A stretch of DNA of 64,000 nucleotides from JAAUTY01 sp964397305 (GTDB taxonomy: Bacteria > Cyanobacteriota > Cyanobacteriia > Cyanobacteriales > Spirulinaceae), in NCBI GenBank assembly GCA_964397305.1, contig CAYNIP010000022.1:6626-70625 (forward strand). Direction: 5' to 3'. Positions 1 through 8,224 of this stretch are shown here, one piece after another. Every line of letters starts with the position of its first letter. Within the stretch, counting starts at the first letter, position 1. Below the pieces are notes generated by a model, which was given only the letters and a program-made list of their open reading frames with translations, did no database searches and was not told the origin of the DNA. The position numbers and the translations under genes are program-made.

Positions 1-115
1 TCTCCCAAAGCTGGGAGAAGAGGAGCTAGAAGCCCCTCTCCCAACTTGGGAGAGGGGTTGGGGTGAGGGCTTAGCTAAGGAGTACCAACATCCCGCGTAA
101 AATTTCGTCCACCCC
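1..115. repeat. interspersed composite repeat, left copy
   Basis: The left end holds two short palindromes: CTCCCAAAGCTGGGAG, and CCTCTCCCAACTTGGGAGAGG in which the arms fold on each other. These are followed by a conserved tail containing AAGGAGTACCAACATCCCGC. The same palindrome plus tail recurs at 63771-63860, and in reverse orientation at 40437-40500. The block ends about 80 bases before glyS. No protein is encoded. The family looks like a MITE-type or REP-type intergenic element of cyanobacteria. Confidence 0.75.
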
Positions 116-197
116 CGCCCGAACTTTGCACCGAACACGCACCAGAGAACGCGATAGACTGTTGAATTAGTGTCCGCCCTACCCGTGCCCTGCAACC

Positions 198-2339
198 ATG
201 CCGGATTTTTTGTTGGAAATTGGCACCGAAGAACTGCCCGCCAGTTTCATTGACAGCGCGATCGCCCAGTGGCAAGCGGTGATCCCTGCTAGCCTAGCCG
301 CCCAGAACCTGGTCCCCCACCACTGCCAGGTCTATGCTACCCCCCGTCGCTTAGCCGTCGTGCTCACGGGCTTACCCGACCGCCAGCCTGATCGCCAAGA
401 GGAGGTCAAGGGCCCCCCAGCCCAGGCCGCCTTCAAAAACGGTCAGCCAACAGCGGCCGCGGCGGGGTTTGCCCGCAAGCAGGGCCTGACCCTCGAGAGC
501 CTCGTCATTCGCAGCACGGACAAAGGAGAGTTTGTCTTTGGGACCAAGCAGAGCGTGGGTCAGCCCGTGGCCGACCTGTTGCCGTCCCTTGCTCACCAGT
601 GGATCACCGGGCTGGAGGGTCAACGCTTCATGCGCTGGGGGGACGGCGACTTGCGGTTTCCGCGCCCCATCCGCTGGCTGGTGGCCCTGCTGGATGACGC
701 CGTGTTACCCCTAGAACTGGTCAACGGCGCGACGACGGTGGCGAGCGATCGCCACACTCGTGGCCACCGCATCCTCCACCCCGAGCCCGTCCCAATTCCC
801 CGAGCCGCCGCCTATGCCGACTGCCTGCGGGCTGCCAGTGTCGCTGTGGACCCTGCCGCCCGTCGCGCCCAGATTGAGACACAAGTGCAGCAGGTGGCCG
901 CCCAGGTCCAGGGTCACGCCGTCCTCTATCCTGACCTGCTGGCCGAAGTTACCCAGTTGGTCGAGTGGCCGACGGCGGTGCTGGGGGAGTTTGACGCGGC
1001 CTATCTGGAATTGCCCTCAGAAGTGATCACTACGGTGATGGTGAGGCACCAGCGCTATTTTCCCGTGCGCGCGGCGGCGGCCGATAGCCCCTTGCGGCCC
1101 TACTTCATCACGATTGCCAATGGCGACCCTGCTAAGGCGGCGGCGATCGCCACCGGCAACGCCCGGGTGATTCGCGCGCGCCTGGCCGATGCCCAGTTCT
1201 TCTACCGCGCCGACTGCACCGAGCCCCTGGAAGCTTTCTTGCCGCAGTTGGAGGATGTCACCTTTCAGGAAGACTTGGGCTCCATGCACGATAAGGTCGA
1301 GCGTATTATCGAAGCCAGCGAGGCGATCGCCAGCCAGCTCCACCTCCATGACACGGAGCGGGAAGCCGTCGAGCGGGCGGCCCTCCTGTGCAAGGCCGAT
1401 CTGGTCTCGCAAATGGTCTACGAGTTCCCCGAACTCCAAGGGATTATGGGCCAGAAATACGCCCTGGCCAGTGGTGAAGCCGGGGCCGTGGCGACGGCGA
1501 TCTACGAGCACTACCTCCCCCGCACGGCCGACGACCTGCTGCCCGCGACTTTGGTAGGCCAAGTGGTGGGCCTGGCCGATCGCTTGGACACCCTGGTGAG
1601 CATTTTCGGTCTGGGCCTGATTCCCACCGGTTCCTCCGACCCCTTTGCGCTCCGCCGCGCAGCCAATGCGGTGATCAATATCACCTGGCACGCCAATCTG
1701 AACCTGGATCTGGTCGAGCTTCTGGCGCAACTGGCCGCTGACTTCGTAGACGCCCAGCCGGAGCGGCAGTCGCCCCTCGAGCCGCTGGCGGACTTTTTTC
1801 TTCAGCGGGTGCAGACCCTGCTGCAAGACGAGCTGGGGATTGACTACGATTTAGTCCATGCCGTCTTGGGCGAAGCCGACCGGGACTATGCGGAGCGGGC
1901 CCTGCATGACTTGCTGGATGCACGCGATCGCGCCCGCTTCCTCCAGGAAATTCGCAACGACGGCCAACTAGCGGCCATTTACGAAACTGTCAACCGCTCC
2001 ACCCGCCTCGCAGCCAAGGGCCACCTCGACCGCCACCGCCTTGACCCTGGGGGCCTTGTACAGCCGGAACGCTTCGAGCAGGCCTCGGAACGAGCCTTCT
2101 ACGAAGCTCTGGTAAACTTGGTTCCGGAAACGGAGGCCGCCCGGACAGAGCGCAACTATCAGCGCCTCGTGAGTAACCTGGCAAAAATTGCCCCCACGGT
2201 CAGCCGCTTCTTTGATGGTGAGGACAGCGTGCTGGTGATGGCCGATGACCCCGAGGTGCAGAGCAACCGGCTCAACTTGCTGGGCCTGCTCCGGAACCAC
2301 GCCCTTGTCTTGGCTGACTTCGGCGCGATCGTCAAGTAG
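198..2339 (+). CDS. glyS: glycyl-tRNA synthetase beta subunit
   Basis: This is the beta chain of the bacterial alpha2-beta2 glycyl-tRNA synthetase, which charges tRNA-Gly in the cytoplasm. The 713-residue length is normal for the family. The N-terminus begins with the family hallmark DFLLEIGTEELPAS at residues 3-16. The C-terminus ends with the typical FFDGEDSVLVMADDPEVQSN stretch and the NRLNLLGLLR segment that follows it. The alpha chain (glyQ) is not in the window, as is usual when the two are encoded apart. The ATG at 198 is the only start that keeps the conserved N-terminus. A small HLIP gene follows 58 bases downstream on the same strand. Confidence 0.97.
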   Translation: MPDFLLEIGTEELPASFIDSAIAQWQAVIPASLAAQNLVPHHCQVYATPRRLAVVLTGLPDRQPDRQEEVKGPPAQAAFKNGQPTAAAAGFARKQGLTLESLVIRSTDKGEFVFGTKQSVGQPVADLLPSLAHQWITGLEGQRFMRWGDGDLRFPRPIRWLVALLDDAVLPLELVNGATTVASDRHTRGHRILHPEPVPIPRAAAYADCLRAASVAVDPAARRAQIETQVQQVAAQVQGHAVLYPDLLAEVTQLVEWPTAVLGEFDAAYLELPSEVITTVMVRHQRYFPVRAAAADSPLRPYFITIANGDPAKAAAIATGNARVIRARLADAQFFYRADCTEPLEAFLPQLEDVTFQEDLGSMHDKVERIIEASEAIASQLHLHDTEREAVERAALLCKADLVSQMVYEFPELQGIMGQKYALASGEAGAVATAIYEHYLPRTADDLLPATLVGQVVGLADRLDTLVSIFGLGLIPTGSSDPFALRRAANAVINITWHANLNLDLVELLAQLAADFVDAQPERQSPLEPLADFFLQRVQTLLQDELGIDYDLVHAVLGEADRDYAERALHDLLDARDRARFLQEIRNDGQLAAIYETVNRSTRLAAKGHLDRHRLDPGGLVQPERFEQASERAFYEALVNLVPETEAARTERNYQRLVSNLAKIAPTVSRFFDGEDSVLVMADDPEVQSNRLNLLGLLRNHALVLADFGAIVK

Positions 2340-2397
2340 CCCCGAGGCGGGCTGACTCCTTGACCTTGAACACCGCAACGATTGAGCATCACGGACC

Positions 2398-2592
2398 ATG
2401 ACTGAACACGAGAGCCCCACCCCTGAGACCCCAACGCCGGCCGAAACCCCCGTCGAGCCGCCGCCGACGTTTGGCTTCAATGCCTACGCGGAACGGCTGA
2501 ACGGTCGCTTTGCCATGATCGGATTCACGATTCTGTTGCTGCTCGAGGTGCTCACGGGGCAAGACCTCTTTACCTGGCTGGGCCTCCGCTAA
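2398..2592 (+). CDS. high-light-inducible-type chlorophyll-binding protein (HLIP/SCP)
   Basis: A 64-residue one-helix protein of the Hli/Scp family, which binds chlorophyll and carotenoid in the thylakoid and protects photosystem II assembly intermediates. The chlorophyll-binding motif ExxNGRxAM is visible as ERLNGRFAM at residues 32-40 and is followed by a single hydrophobic helix, IGFTILLLLEVLTG. A 24-residue Pro/Glu/Thr-rich N-terminal tail precedes the conserved FGFNAYAERLNGR segment. It lies 58 bases after glyS and may be read through from it. Some HLIPs are light-stress induced; no regulatory site is evident here. Confidence 0.9.
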   Translation: MTEHESPTPETPTPAETPVEPPPTFGFNAYAERLNGRFAMIGFTILLLLEVLTGQDLFTWLGLR

Positions 2593-2699
2593 GCCCGCTG
2601 CTCAGGCGGCTAGCCCTTGCCCACGGGCCCATTGAAACCGGAGCCTCGGCCTAGAGAATTGCTCGAGGAATTTACCCTGGGCCTGAACCGGTCTACGGG

Positions 2700-3941
2700 C
2701 TAAGCCCGGGGGCGCAGGAGGCCGAAGACGGAGGTGTAGCCGTGGAGGAAGGTTTCGCCCCCCACGGGGCCGATCTCGCCGTTGCAGAAGCAGCCTCCTA
2801 GGGGGATCGGCCCTAAGTGCTCGTGGAAGAGGCCAGAGTCGAAGTTGGCCTGGCCATACAGGCCGCTGCCGCGACCGAGGCAGGCAAACATGAGGGCTCC
2901 GAGGGGCACGGGCTGGCCAGCCTGCTGTTGCCGGTAGACGGTGAGTAGGGTGGTCAAATCCTCGGCGGAAGTCTGGCGATCGCGCAGGTGAAATTGCAGC
3001 CGCTGCCCTACGCGCACCCGATCGCCAATGGCGATCGCCCCCACCTTCGGGTCTACACCGATCAGGTTGCGAATTAAGAAATCCCCCGGTCCTAAATCCA
3101 GCTTGAACGCATCCCGCGCGACGCCGACGAACAGGGAATGCTGGGCCAGCTCGCGATCCGCCGGGGACAAGCGCTGGATCGCATCCCGCAACACTTGCAG
3201 CGGTGGGCGGGCCTCGGCCTGCTCCCCCGCTGATACCGGCTCCGCCAGCTCGAGCACAACGTTGCGCTCTCCCTGGGCCACCACGTAGGGTTGCCCGATC
3301 GGCCGGCAGCCCTGGGCCACGATCGCCTCCAAAAGCACGGTTCCCCCGAGGGCCAACCCCACCGCTCCCTCGCGATGCCATTGATCAACGCCATGGCGGG
3401 TGCAGAAGAGGCCGCTGGGCAATCCCGGCAGGCCGGAACTCGCCAAGCCCCCTACCTTGGTGGCCTGGGGATACGCATAGTCCAGGCCCGTGATCAGCTC
3501 GGAGAGGTTGGGGGAGAGGGGGTCTAACAGCAAGATAAACCCCAAGGGTGCGGCCGGGGCGACGCCGGTTAGGGCCTGCCAGGCGTCGGGGGGACTGTCG
3601 AGATCGGGTAATTCCTGGGTGCTGAGGTGAAAGGCCTCTACCGTGGCTCCGGGCAGGCTGGCAACGCTCAGGCTAAGGGCTGGGCCGTCCTCGACTTCCT
3701 CAGCAGGACGGCCGGGGTTGCTGCCGACTAGGCCGGCGCCGCCGCCGCCAATTAGGGTTGGCAGGGGCAGGCGATCGCGCAGCAGGGGCAGGAGACGCGG
3801 GTACTCGCTGGCAAAGCTGGCGGAGATGAAGACTAGGCCCAGGTCAGGGGGGGCCGTTAAGGCCGGCTGAAGGGTAGCCACGACCTCGTTAACGGCGGCC
3901 TCCAGGGATACCTGGGTTGAAAAAGCATTGATCCACTGCAT
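2700..3941 (-). CDS. FIST-domain sensory protein
   Basis: A 413-residue protein with the FIST N and FIST C domain pair, a cytosolic small-ligand sensor module found alone or attached to signalling proteins. Signature segments are the Gly-rich PTLIGGGGAGLVG (about residues 81-93), GGLASSG (about 164-170) and, near the C-terminus, LGGCFCNGEIGPVGG, which is highly typical of FIST_C. No output domain is attached, so it probably acts through a partner. The gene is divergent from cp12, about 230 bases away. The ligand is unknown; amino acids have been proposed for the family. Confidence 0.85.
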   Translation of the reverse strand: MQWINAFSTQVSLEAAVNEVVATLQPALTAPPDLGLVFISASFASEYPRLLPLLRDRLPLPTLIGGGGAGLVGSNPGRPAEEVEDGPALSLSVASLPGATVEAFHLSTQELPDLDSPPDAWQALTGVAPAAPLGFILLLDPLSPNLSELITGLDYAYPQATKVGGLASSGLPGLPSGLFCTRHGVDQWHREGAVGLALGGTVLLEAIVAQGCRPIGQPYVVAQGERNVVLELAEPVSAGEQAEARPPLQVLRDAIQRLSPADRELAQHSLFVGVARDAFKLDLGPGDFLIRNLIGVDPKVGAIAIGDRVRVGQRLQFHLRDRQTSAEDLTTLLTVYRQQQAGQPVPLGALMFACLGRGSGLYGQANFDSGLFHEHLGPIPLGGCFCNGEIGPVGGETFLHGYTSVFGLLRPRA

Positions 3942-4174
3942 AGGCGTTGGCTCCTCACGACTGGCAAGGCGGCGATCGCTCCTCCAAACGTCAAAAAATC
4001 TTAAAAAATGGCGAACGTTGCTACGGCTGGCTATTAGCTAGGATAAGACAGAAAGGGAAACGGCTTCGCCTTCGCAGTCAGAGCCCCTCGGTCGCGGCGA
4101 TGGTGATCGCTCCTATCCCCCAAATCACGAGTGACCCCAAAACGAGCGCTTGCAGCGAGTTACTGGATATTTAC

Positions 4175-4402
4175 ATGATGACCAACAAAATTACCGACCA
4201 GATTGACCAAGAGCGCCAGAATGCGCGTCAGGTATGCGATACGTCTGGCGAGGCCTCTAGCGAGTGCGCTGCTGCCTGGGACGCCGTTGAAGAGCTTCAA
4301 GCCGAAGCCGCCCACCAACGGGAGCACGAACCCAAGTCCTCCTTTGAGAAGTACTGCGACGACAACCCCGATGCGGTGGAGTGCCGCGTCTACGACGACT
4401 AA
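4175..4402 (+). CDS. cp12: CP12, Calvin-cycle redox regulator
   Basis: CP12 is a small, intrinsically disordered protein that bridges GAPDH and phosphoribulokinase into an inactive complex in the dark and thus switches carbon fixation off. Translation from the ATG at 4175 gives 75 residues and the usual CP12 layout: Cys21/Cys31, the core AWDAVEEL at 34-41, Cys61/Cys70, and the terminal YDD that inserts into GAPDH. Both redox cysteine pairs are intact. The reading frame stays open upstream to 3947, but that extension (residues KRQKILKNG and so on) has no CP12 similarity, so the ATG at 4175 or 4178 is preferred. The ribosome binding site is weak. Confidence 0.92.
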   Translation: MMTNKITDQIDQERQNARQVCDTSGEASSECAAAWDAVEELQAEAAHQREHEPKSSFEKYCDDNPDAVECRVYDD

Positions 4403-4415
4403 ACCCCTCCTAGAC

Positions 4416-4449
4416 GCCGCCTGAGCGCCACGAGCACGGCTGAGGCGGC
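4416..4449 (+). terminator. hairpin downstream of cp12
   Basis: Arms GCCGCCTGAGC (4416-4426) and GCTGAGGCGGC (4439-4449) pair over 11 positions with one mismatch and start 13 bases after the cp12 stop. There is no T-tract. It could be a processing or stability hairpin rather than a terminator. Confidence 0.4.
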
Positions 4450-4526
4450 AGTTGGCTCCCTAGGTTAGCGGCTCAGGCGGCTTACCGAGACTGAACTGAG
4501 CCGATCTGGGCGCGGTTCAGGCCCTA

Positions 4527-4561
4527 GCGGGGCGGAGTTGAGACTCCGCCCCGCAGCTTTT
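4527..4561 (+). terminator. strong intrinsic-terminator-like hairpin
   Basis: GCGGGGCGGAGT (4527-4538) and ACTCCGCCCCGC (4543-4554) form a perfect 12-bp stem with a TGAG loop, followed by AGCTTTT. This is the best intrinsic terminator seen in the window. It lies 125 bases after cp12 and 190 bases before the methyltransferase. The rest of 4403-4752 shows no gene. Confidence 0.7.
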
Positions 4562-4752
4562 GAGCCCATGTTGAGCGAAGCTTCTGGCAGCGGCTGGTTA
4601 CAGCCAGGCTCGGAGGCCCAGCCCCCGAGGGGCTGGGGACTGGGCAACGCTCCTGGCAGCCCCGGCCTACCCCGATCCAGGAACCTGAACAGCCGCTGCC
4701 CATGGGGGATGCACCTGCTGCCTCATCCCCTCCGATGAAGTTATAGGCTTTC

Positions 4753-6819
4753 ATGATGTCTCGGACTCCCCCAACCCTCCCTCAGGTCGCGGCCTGCGGT
4801 CAGCGCAGTCCGATCGGCAAGGTCTTGCCTCAGGCCCTCTATGTTCACGTCAGCGCGATCGCCCACCTTGATCCCTGCTTGCAGGCCTGCGATCGCCTCG
4901 CCCGCCCCTGGCTTGATCCGCAGTTTCGACCCACGCTGGTGAAGTTCAGCTTCGAGAAGCCGCAACTCTCCTACCTGGCCTATCCAGACTTCGACCGGGA
5001 GCCCCACCCCGCTCTCCAGGCTAGCTATCAGGTGAACTGGCAGAGCGGTGAGCATGGCTACCGTGACTACAGCGATGCCGCCAACCCCCCGGTGCTGCAC
5101 CGCAAGGAAACCTTTGTCCACCCGGACTATCCGGGGTATGAGACCTTCCAGCACCTCAGCCGCCAGCAGGAGGCCCTGGGCCTGCTGGAGGACTCCCGCT
5201 CCATCGGCTCCCGTCTGGGTTGGGAGCAGCGTCTGGCTGCTCGGGGCCTCGAACTTTGGGATCACGCCCTCGCCTGCCCCCTCCGTCACCGGCCGACGGA
5301 GGCGCAACCGGCGATCGCCCGACACAAGGCGGCGATCGTCCGCCGGGAGCTATCAAAACCAGCCCGCCTCGCCGTGGCCGCAGGCCTCTTGCCGCCAGGA
5401 ACCACCTTCTTTGACTATGGCTGTGGTCATGGGTCCGACAGCCGCCTGCTGAGCCAACAGGGCTGCCTCACCAACGGCTGGGACCCTTACTATCAACCCG
5501 ACAGCCCCCGCCAACCGGCTCAGGTCGTCAATTTGGGCTATGTGATCAATGTGATCGAAGATCCGGCCGAACGCCGCGAGGCCTTGGTGCAGGCCTGGGC
5601 CCTGGCGGAGGACGTTTTAATCGTGGCGGCCCAGGTTCTGGTGAGCGATCGCACCCAAGGCCTGCTCGCCTACGGTGACGGCATCATCACCAGCCGCAAC
5701 ACCTTTCAGAAGTACTACGATCAAGACGAGTTAAAAGCCTACATTGACCAAGGGCTGGGAGTTGATGCGATTCCTGTAGCCCTGGGCATCTATTTCGTCT
5801 TTCGCGATCCTGCCCGGGCGGAGCAATGTCGCGCCTCCCGCTTCCGTTCCCGCGCCACCACGCCCCGGGTCTGCCTCCAGGTGAAGCGGTTTGAGGACTA
5901 CCAAACCCTGCTCCAGCCCTTGATGGATTTCTACCTCGAGCGGGGTCGCTTGCCCGTCGGGGAGGAGGGGCAGCAGGAGGTTTTTGCTCCCGCCCAGGCA
6001 GAATTTGGTAGCCTCCGGCGAGCCTTCAAGCTAGTGCTGCAAGCGACCCGGACCAGCGACTGGGAGGCGATCGCCGAGAAACGCCGCCAAGATCTGCTCA
6101 TTTACCTAGCCCTGAGCCGCTTTGACCGCCGCCCTCGGTTCTGTGATCTGGCGCCAGCCGTGCAGCAGGACATCAAGACCCTGCTCGGCAGCTATGCGGA
6201 GGCCTGTATAGCGGCGGATTTGCTCCTGGCCAGCTTGGGGCAGCAAGCGGCGATCACCGCAGCCTGTCACCGGAGCCCCCTAGGCCAACAGCGCCCCCAT
6301 TCCCTCTGGGTGCATATCAGCGCCCTCGAGAACCTGGAGCCGCTCCTGCGGCTCTACGAAGGCTGTGCCGCTCAAGTCTTTGGCCGGCCGGAAACGGCGA
6401 CCCTCGTGAAGCTCCACACCCACAAACCCCAGATCACCTACCTAGAATGCCCCGACTTTGACCGCCTGCCCCACCCCCCGATCCAGGCCAGTATGCAGAT
6501 TCACCTGCGAGAGCAGCAGGTAAACTATCGCGACTACCGCACCAGCGACGATCCGCCCCTGTTGCACCAGAAGGAGCAGACGCTTGCCCCGGATTACCCC
6601 CTGTACGAGAAGTTTGCCAAACTCAGCCAACAGGAGCAGAGCTGGGGGCTCCTCGATGATTTGCCGGCCATTTTTAGCGAGAGCGGCTGGCAACGCTGCC
6701 TCGCTGCCCACGGTGCGATGCTGAAAGGCCATCGGGTTGTCTGGCGCCAGGACGCCGATCCCTCCTTGGTCAAGCGCCAACGAGCACGGCGGCGCTCGAT
6801 GACGGCTGCTAACGCTTAG
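4753..6819 (+). CDS. DNA phosphorothioation-associated putative methyltransferase
   Basis: A 688-residue protein whose middle part resembles the family named DNA phosphorothioation-associated putative methyltransferase (TIGR04096, from memory). A class I SAM-binding motif DYGCGHGSD is at residues 221-229, and the family-typical stretch VNLGYVINVIEDPAERREAL follows. Unusually, this core is flanked by two homologous copies of another domain, at about residues 15-165 and 505-655. Both carry TLVK, KPQ, PDFDR.PHP, QAS, YRDY, a PP.LH.KE segment, PDYP and an LS.Q motif. No dnd, ssp or pbe genes are nearby, so it stands alone. The target base is unknown. Isolated by about 350 bases on each side, it may be horizontally acquired, but its GC and HIP1 content match its neighbours. 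Confidence 0.75.
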   Translation: MMSRTPPTLPQVAACGQRSPIGKVLPQALYVHVSAIAHLDPCLQACDRLARPWLDPQFRPTLVKFSFEKPQLSYLAYPDFDREPHPALQASYQVNWQSGEHGYRDYSDAANPPVLHRKETFVHPDYPGYETFQHLSRQQEALGLLEDSRSIGSRLGWEQRLAARGLELWDHALACPLRHRPTEAQPAIARHKAAIVRRELSKPARLAVAAGLLPPGTTFFDYGCGHGSDSRLLSQQGCLTNGWDPYYQPDSPRQPAQVVNLGYVINVIEDPAERREALVQAWALAEDVLIVAAQVLVSDRTQGLLAYGDGIITSRNTFQKYYDQDELKAYIDQGLGVDAIPVALGIYFVFRDPARAEQCRASRFRSRATTPRVCLQVKRFEDYQTLLQPLMDFYLERGRLPVGEEGQQEVFAPAQAEFGSLRRAFKLVLQATRTSDWEAIAEKRRQDLLIYLALSRFDRRPRFCDLAPAVQQDIKTLLGSYAEACIAADLLLASLGQQAAITAACHRSPLGQQRPHSLWVHISALENLEPLLRLYEGCAAQVFGRPETATLVKLHTHKPQITYLECPDFDRLPHPPIQASMQIHLREQQVNYRDYRTSDDPPLLHQKEQTLAPDYPLYEKFAKLSQQEQSWGLLDDLPAIFSESGWQRCLAAHGAMLKGHRVVWRQDADPSLVKRQRARRRSMTAANA

Positions 6820-7192
6820 GGCTGTCACTCTAAACAGCTAGGAGCTTGCTGAGCCAGTTCCTCAACGAGGAAGAATGGGGGGTGAGGGTAAACGGTTGCC
6901 GCCCACGCGAGCCTGCCTAGGACTGAATTGGCTGAAGTCACCGCTGCTCCTCGCCTTGAGGCCAGTCACCATCTCGATGGCTGCGGGGCTCGCTGCTAAG
7001 ACGGATCGCCCTTGAGCAGCCAGCAACAGCCTTCAAAGACGGGAGACCAACGGCTGTAGGCTTTGAGTGGATAGTGGCGCGCCGGGTTGACGGTCAACCC
7101 AAACCGACCTAGGACGCTGGTTAAGATGCGGGGTTTTCCGACTGTGCTCTCTCCACCCCACCCCTCACCTTGAGTCACGGCTGCAAAACAAC
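6820..7192. other. gene-free stretch with a degenerate repeat
   Basis: About 370 bases without a supportable gene. It contains degenerate fragments resembling the genome's interspersed repeats (GGGGTGAGGGTAAACGG near 6889 and CCACCCCTCACCTTGAG near 7156). A 66-residue antisense frame here has no recognisable features. Confidence 0.4.
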
Positions 7193-7870
7193 TCAAAGCT
7201 CGCTCGGATCGATCCCCAGCTCCCTGAGCTTGGCAAAAGCGCGATCGCGTTCTGCGTGGGCGCGATCGCGTTCCGCTTGGGCGCGATCACGTTCCGCCGC
7301 AAACTCACTAGGGTCTTTGAACGGCTCGCCATCCGGGTAAAACACCGCCAACCCATCCTCAAACAATTCAAAACGAATCTGCAAGATTGGCGAAATCCAA
7401 GGCAAGTGCAAAGGCGTAACCAAGCGGCAATCCTGCTCGCGGCTCTCCCGCACAAAGCCCCAAAAATTTTGACTGTCGGGATCGTAGAAATACATCTCCA
7501 AAACCCCATACTTAGCATAGAAAATCTGCTTCGTCGCGATCTCCTTGTGCGTATTGCTCGGGGACAAAATTTCAAACACAACTTGGGGCGCAATGTCGTC
7601 CTCTTCCCACTGCTTGTAGCTACCGCGATCGCCATCTGGGCGACCCAGCACCACCATGGCGTCGGGTGCTTGGCAGGGAGCGGGGGGGTCCGTGACTTGG
7701 ATGGGATACCACAACAAATCCCCGGCCACAAACGCGACTTGCTCCTTGAGCAACCGCCGCAAATTAGTGACAAGCCTGACGATCCAGCGGTACTGCACTG
7801 TGTTGTCCGCCATCGGCTTACCGTCAGAATCAGGGTAGAGATTTTGGGAGGCTGGATAGTGATAAACCAT
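7193..7870 (-). CDS. Uma2 family endonuclease (DUF820), copy 1 of the long pair
   Basis: A 225-residue Uma2-family protein of the PD-(D/E)xK nuclease superfamily, which is abundant in cyanobacteria and of unproven function. The conserved region EILSPSNTHKEIATKQ with the following YAKYGV is visible. The start at 7870 (MVYHYPASQN) is chosen because the paralogue at 16475-17110 begins at the same Met and GGAGG lies just upstream. The C-terminus contains three 7-residue units of the type AERDRAx; the paralogue has one. The DNA is almost identical to the second copy (two differences noticed outside the repeat, one in the coding part and one upstream). Together the copies bracket the adhesin and protease genes. 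Confidence 0.85.
   Translation of the reverse strand: MVYHYPASQNLYPDSDGKPMADNTVQYRWIVRLVTNLRRLLKEQVAFVAGDLLWYPIQVTDPPAPCQAPDAMVVLGRPDGDRGSYKQWEEDDIAPQVVFEILSPSNTHKEIATKQIFYAKYGVLEMYFYDPDSQNFWGFVRESREQDCRLVTPLHLPWISPILQIRFELFEDGLAVFYPDGEPFKDPSEFAAERDRAQAERDRAHAERDRAFAKLRELGIDPSEL
7241..7304 (-). repeat. 21-bp in-frame tandem repeat carrying HIP1
   Basis: Three tandem units of 21 bases, each starting with GCGATCGCG or its variant GCGATCACG, encode AERDRA-type heptads at the Uma2 C-terminus. The paralogue at about 16523-16543 has only one unit. The 14-residue length difference between the proteins equals two units. Confidence 0.85.
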
Positions 7871-7901
7871 GAGTCCCAGGAGGATTCGTAGCCTTAATTT
7901 T

Positions 7902-7908
7902 ACCGCAG
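7902..7908. other. empty target site (ACCGCAG) in paralogous copy 1
   Basis: Upstream of the first Uma2 copy the sequence reads TTTTACCGCAGTTGC without interruption. In the second copy the same sequence is split by a 140-bp element and ACCGCAG is present on both sides (17142-17148 and 17289-17295). This is therefore the unoccupied site. Confidence 0.85.
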
Positions 7909-7965
7909 TTGCCAGCATCGGAGCATCCCAGAAGTAGCCTCCGATAAGTTCAGCCCCTGCCTAAC

Positions 7966-8150
7966 GGGTGCATCTCACTTTGGAGACCCCCCTTCGCCCT
8001 ACTTGGGCCAGGAGATGTAGACGCACAGCGGCTTCTCGCAGAGTGGGCAAACTTGCCGGGTGCATCTCACTTTGGAGACTCCCCTTCGCCCTACTTGGGA
8101 GAAGAAGGGGCCGGGGGATGAGGGTAAACTGGCCTAACTGAGATGCACCC
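7966..8150. repeat. MITE-like element, GGGTGCATCTCA family
   Basis: The element begins with GGGTGCATCTCACTTTGGAG and ends with the inverted form CTGAGATGCACCC. A second copy of the left end occurs inside at 8058. The module GCAGCGGCTTCTCGCAGAGT also occurs in the elements at 26249-26367 and, with one change, at about 40577. No ORF of note is inside. It lies just downstream of the adhesin gene. Confidence 0.75.
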
Positions 8151-8224
8151 TGGGCGATCGCCTCTAGGTCATCTCTCACCGACAGCCGGCCAATTTTACG
8201 CAGCACTGTAAAGTTCTAGTGAGT

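Noticed and set aside
1017..1826. 269-residue antisense frame opposite glyS
   Set aside because: No motif and no ribosome site; it lies inside the conserved glyS coding region and reflects high GC.
3947..4174. N-terminal extension of CP12 from 3947
   Set aside because: The extension has no CP12 similarity; CP12 is normally about 75 residues, fitting the Met at 4175.
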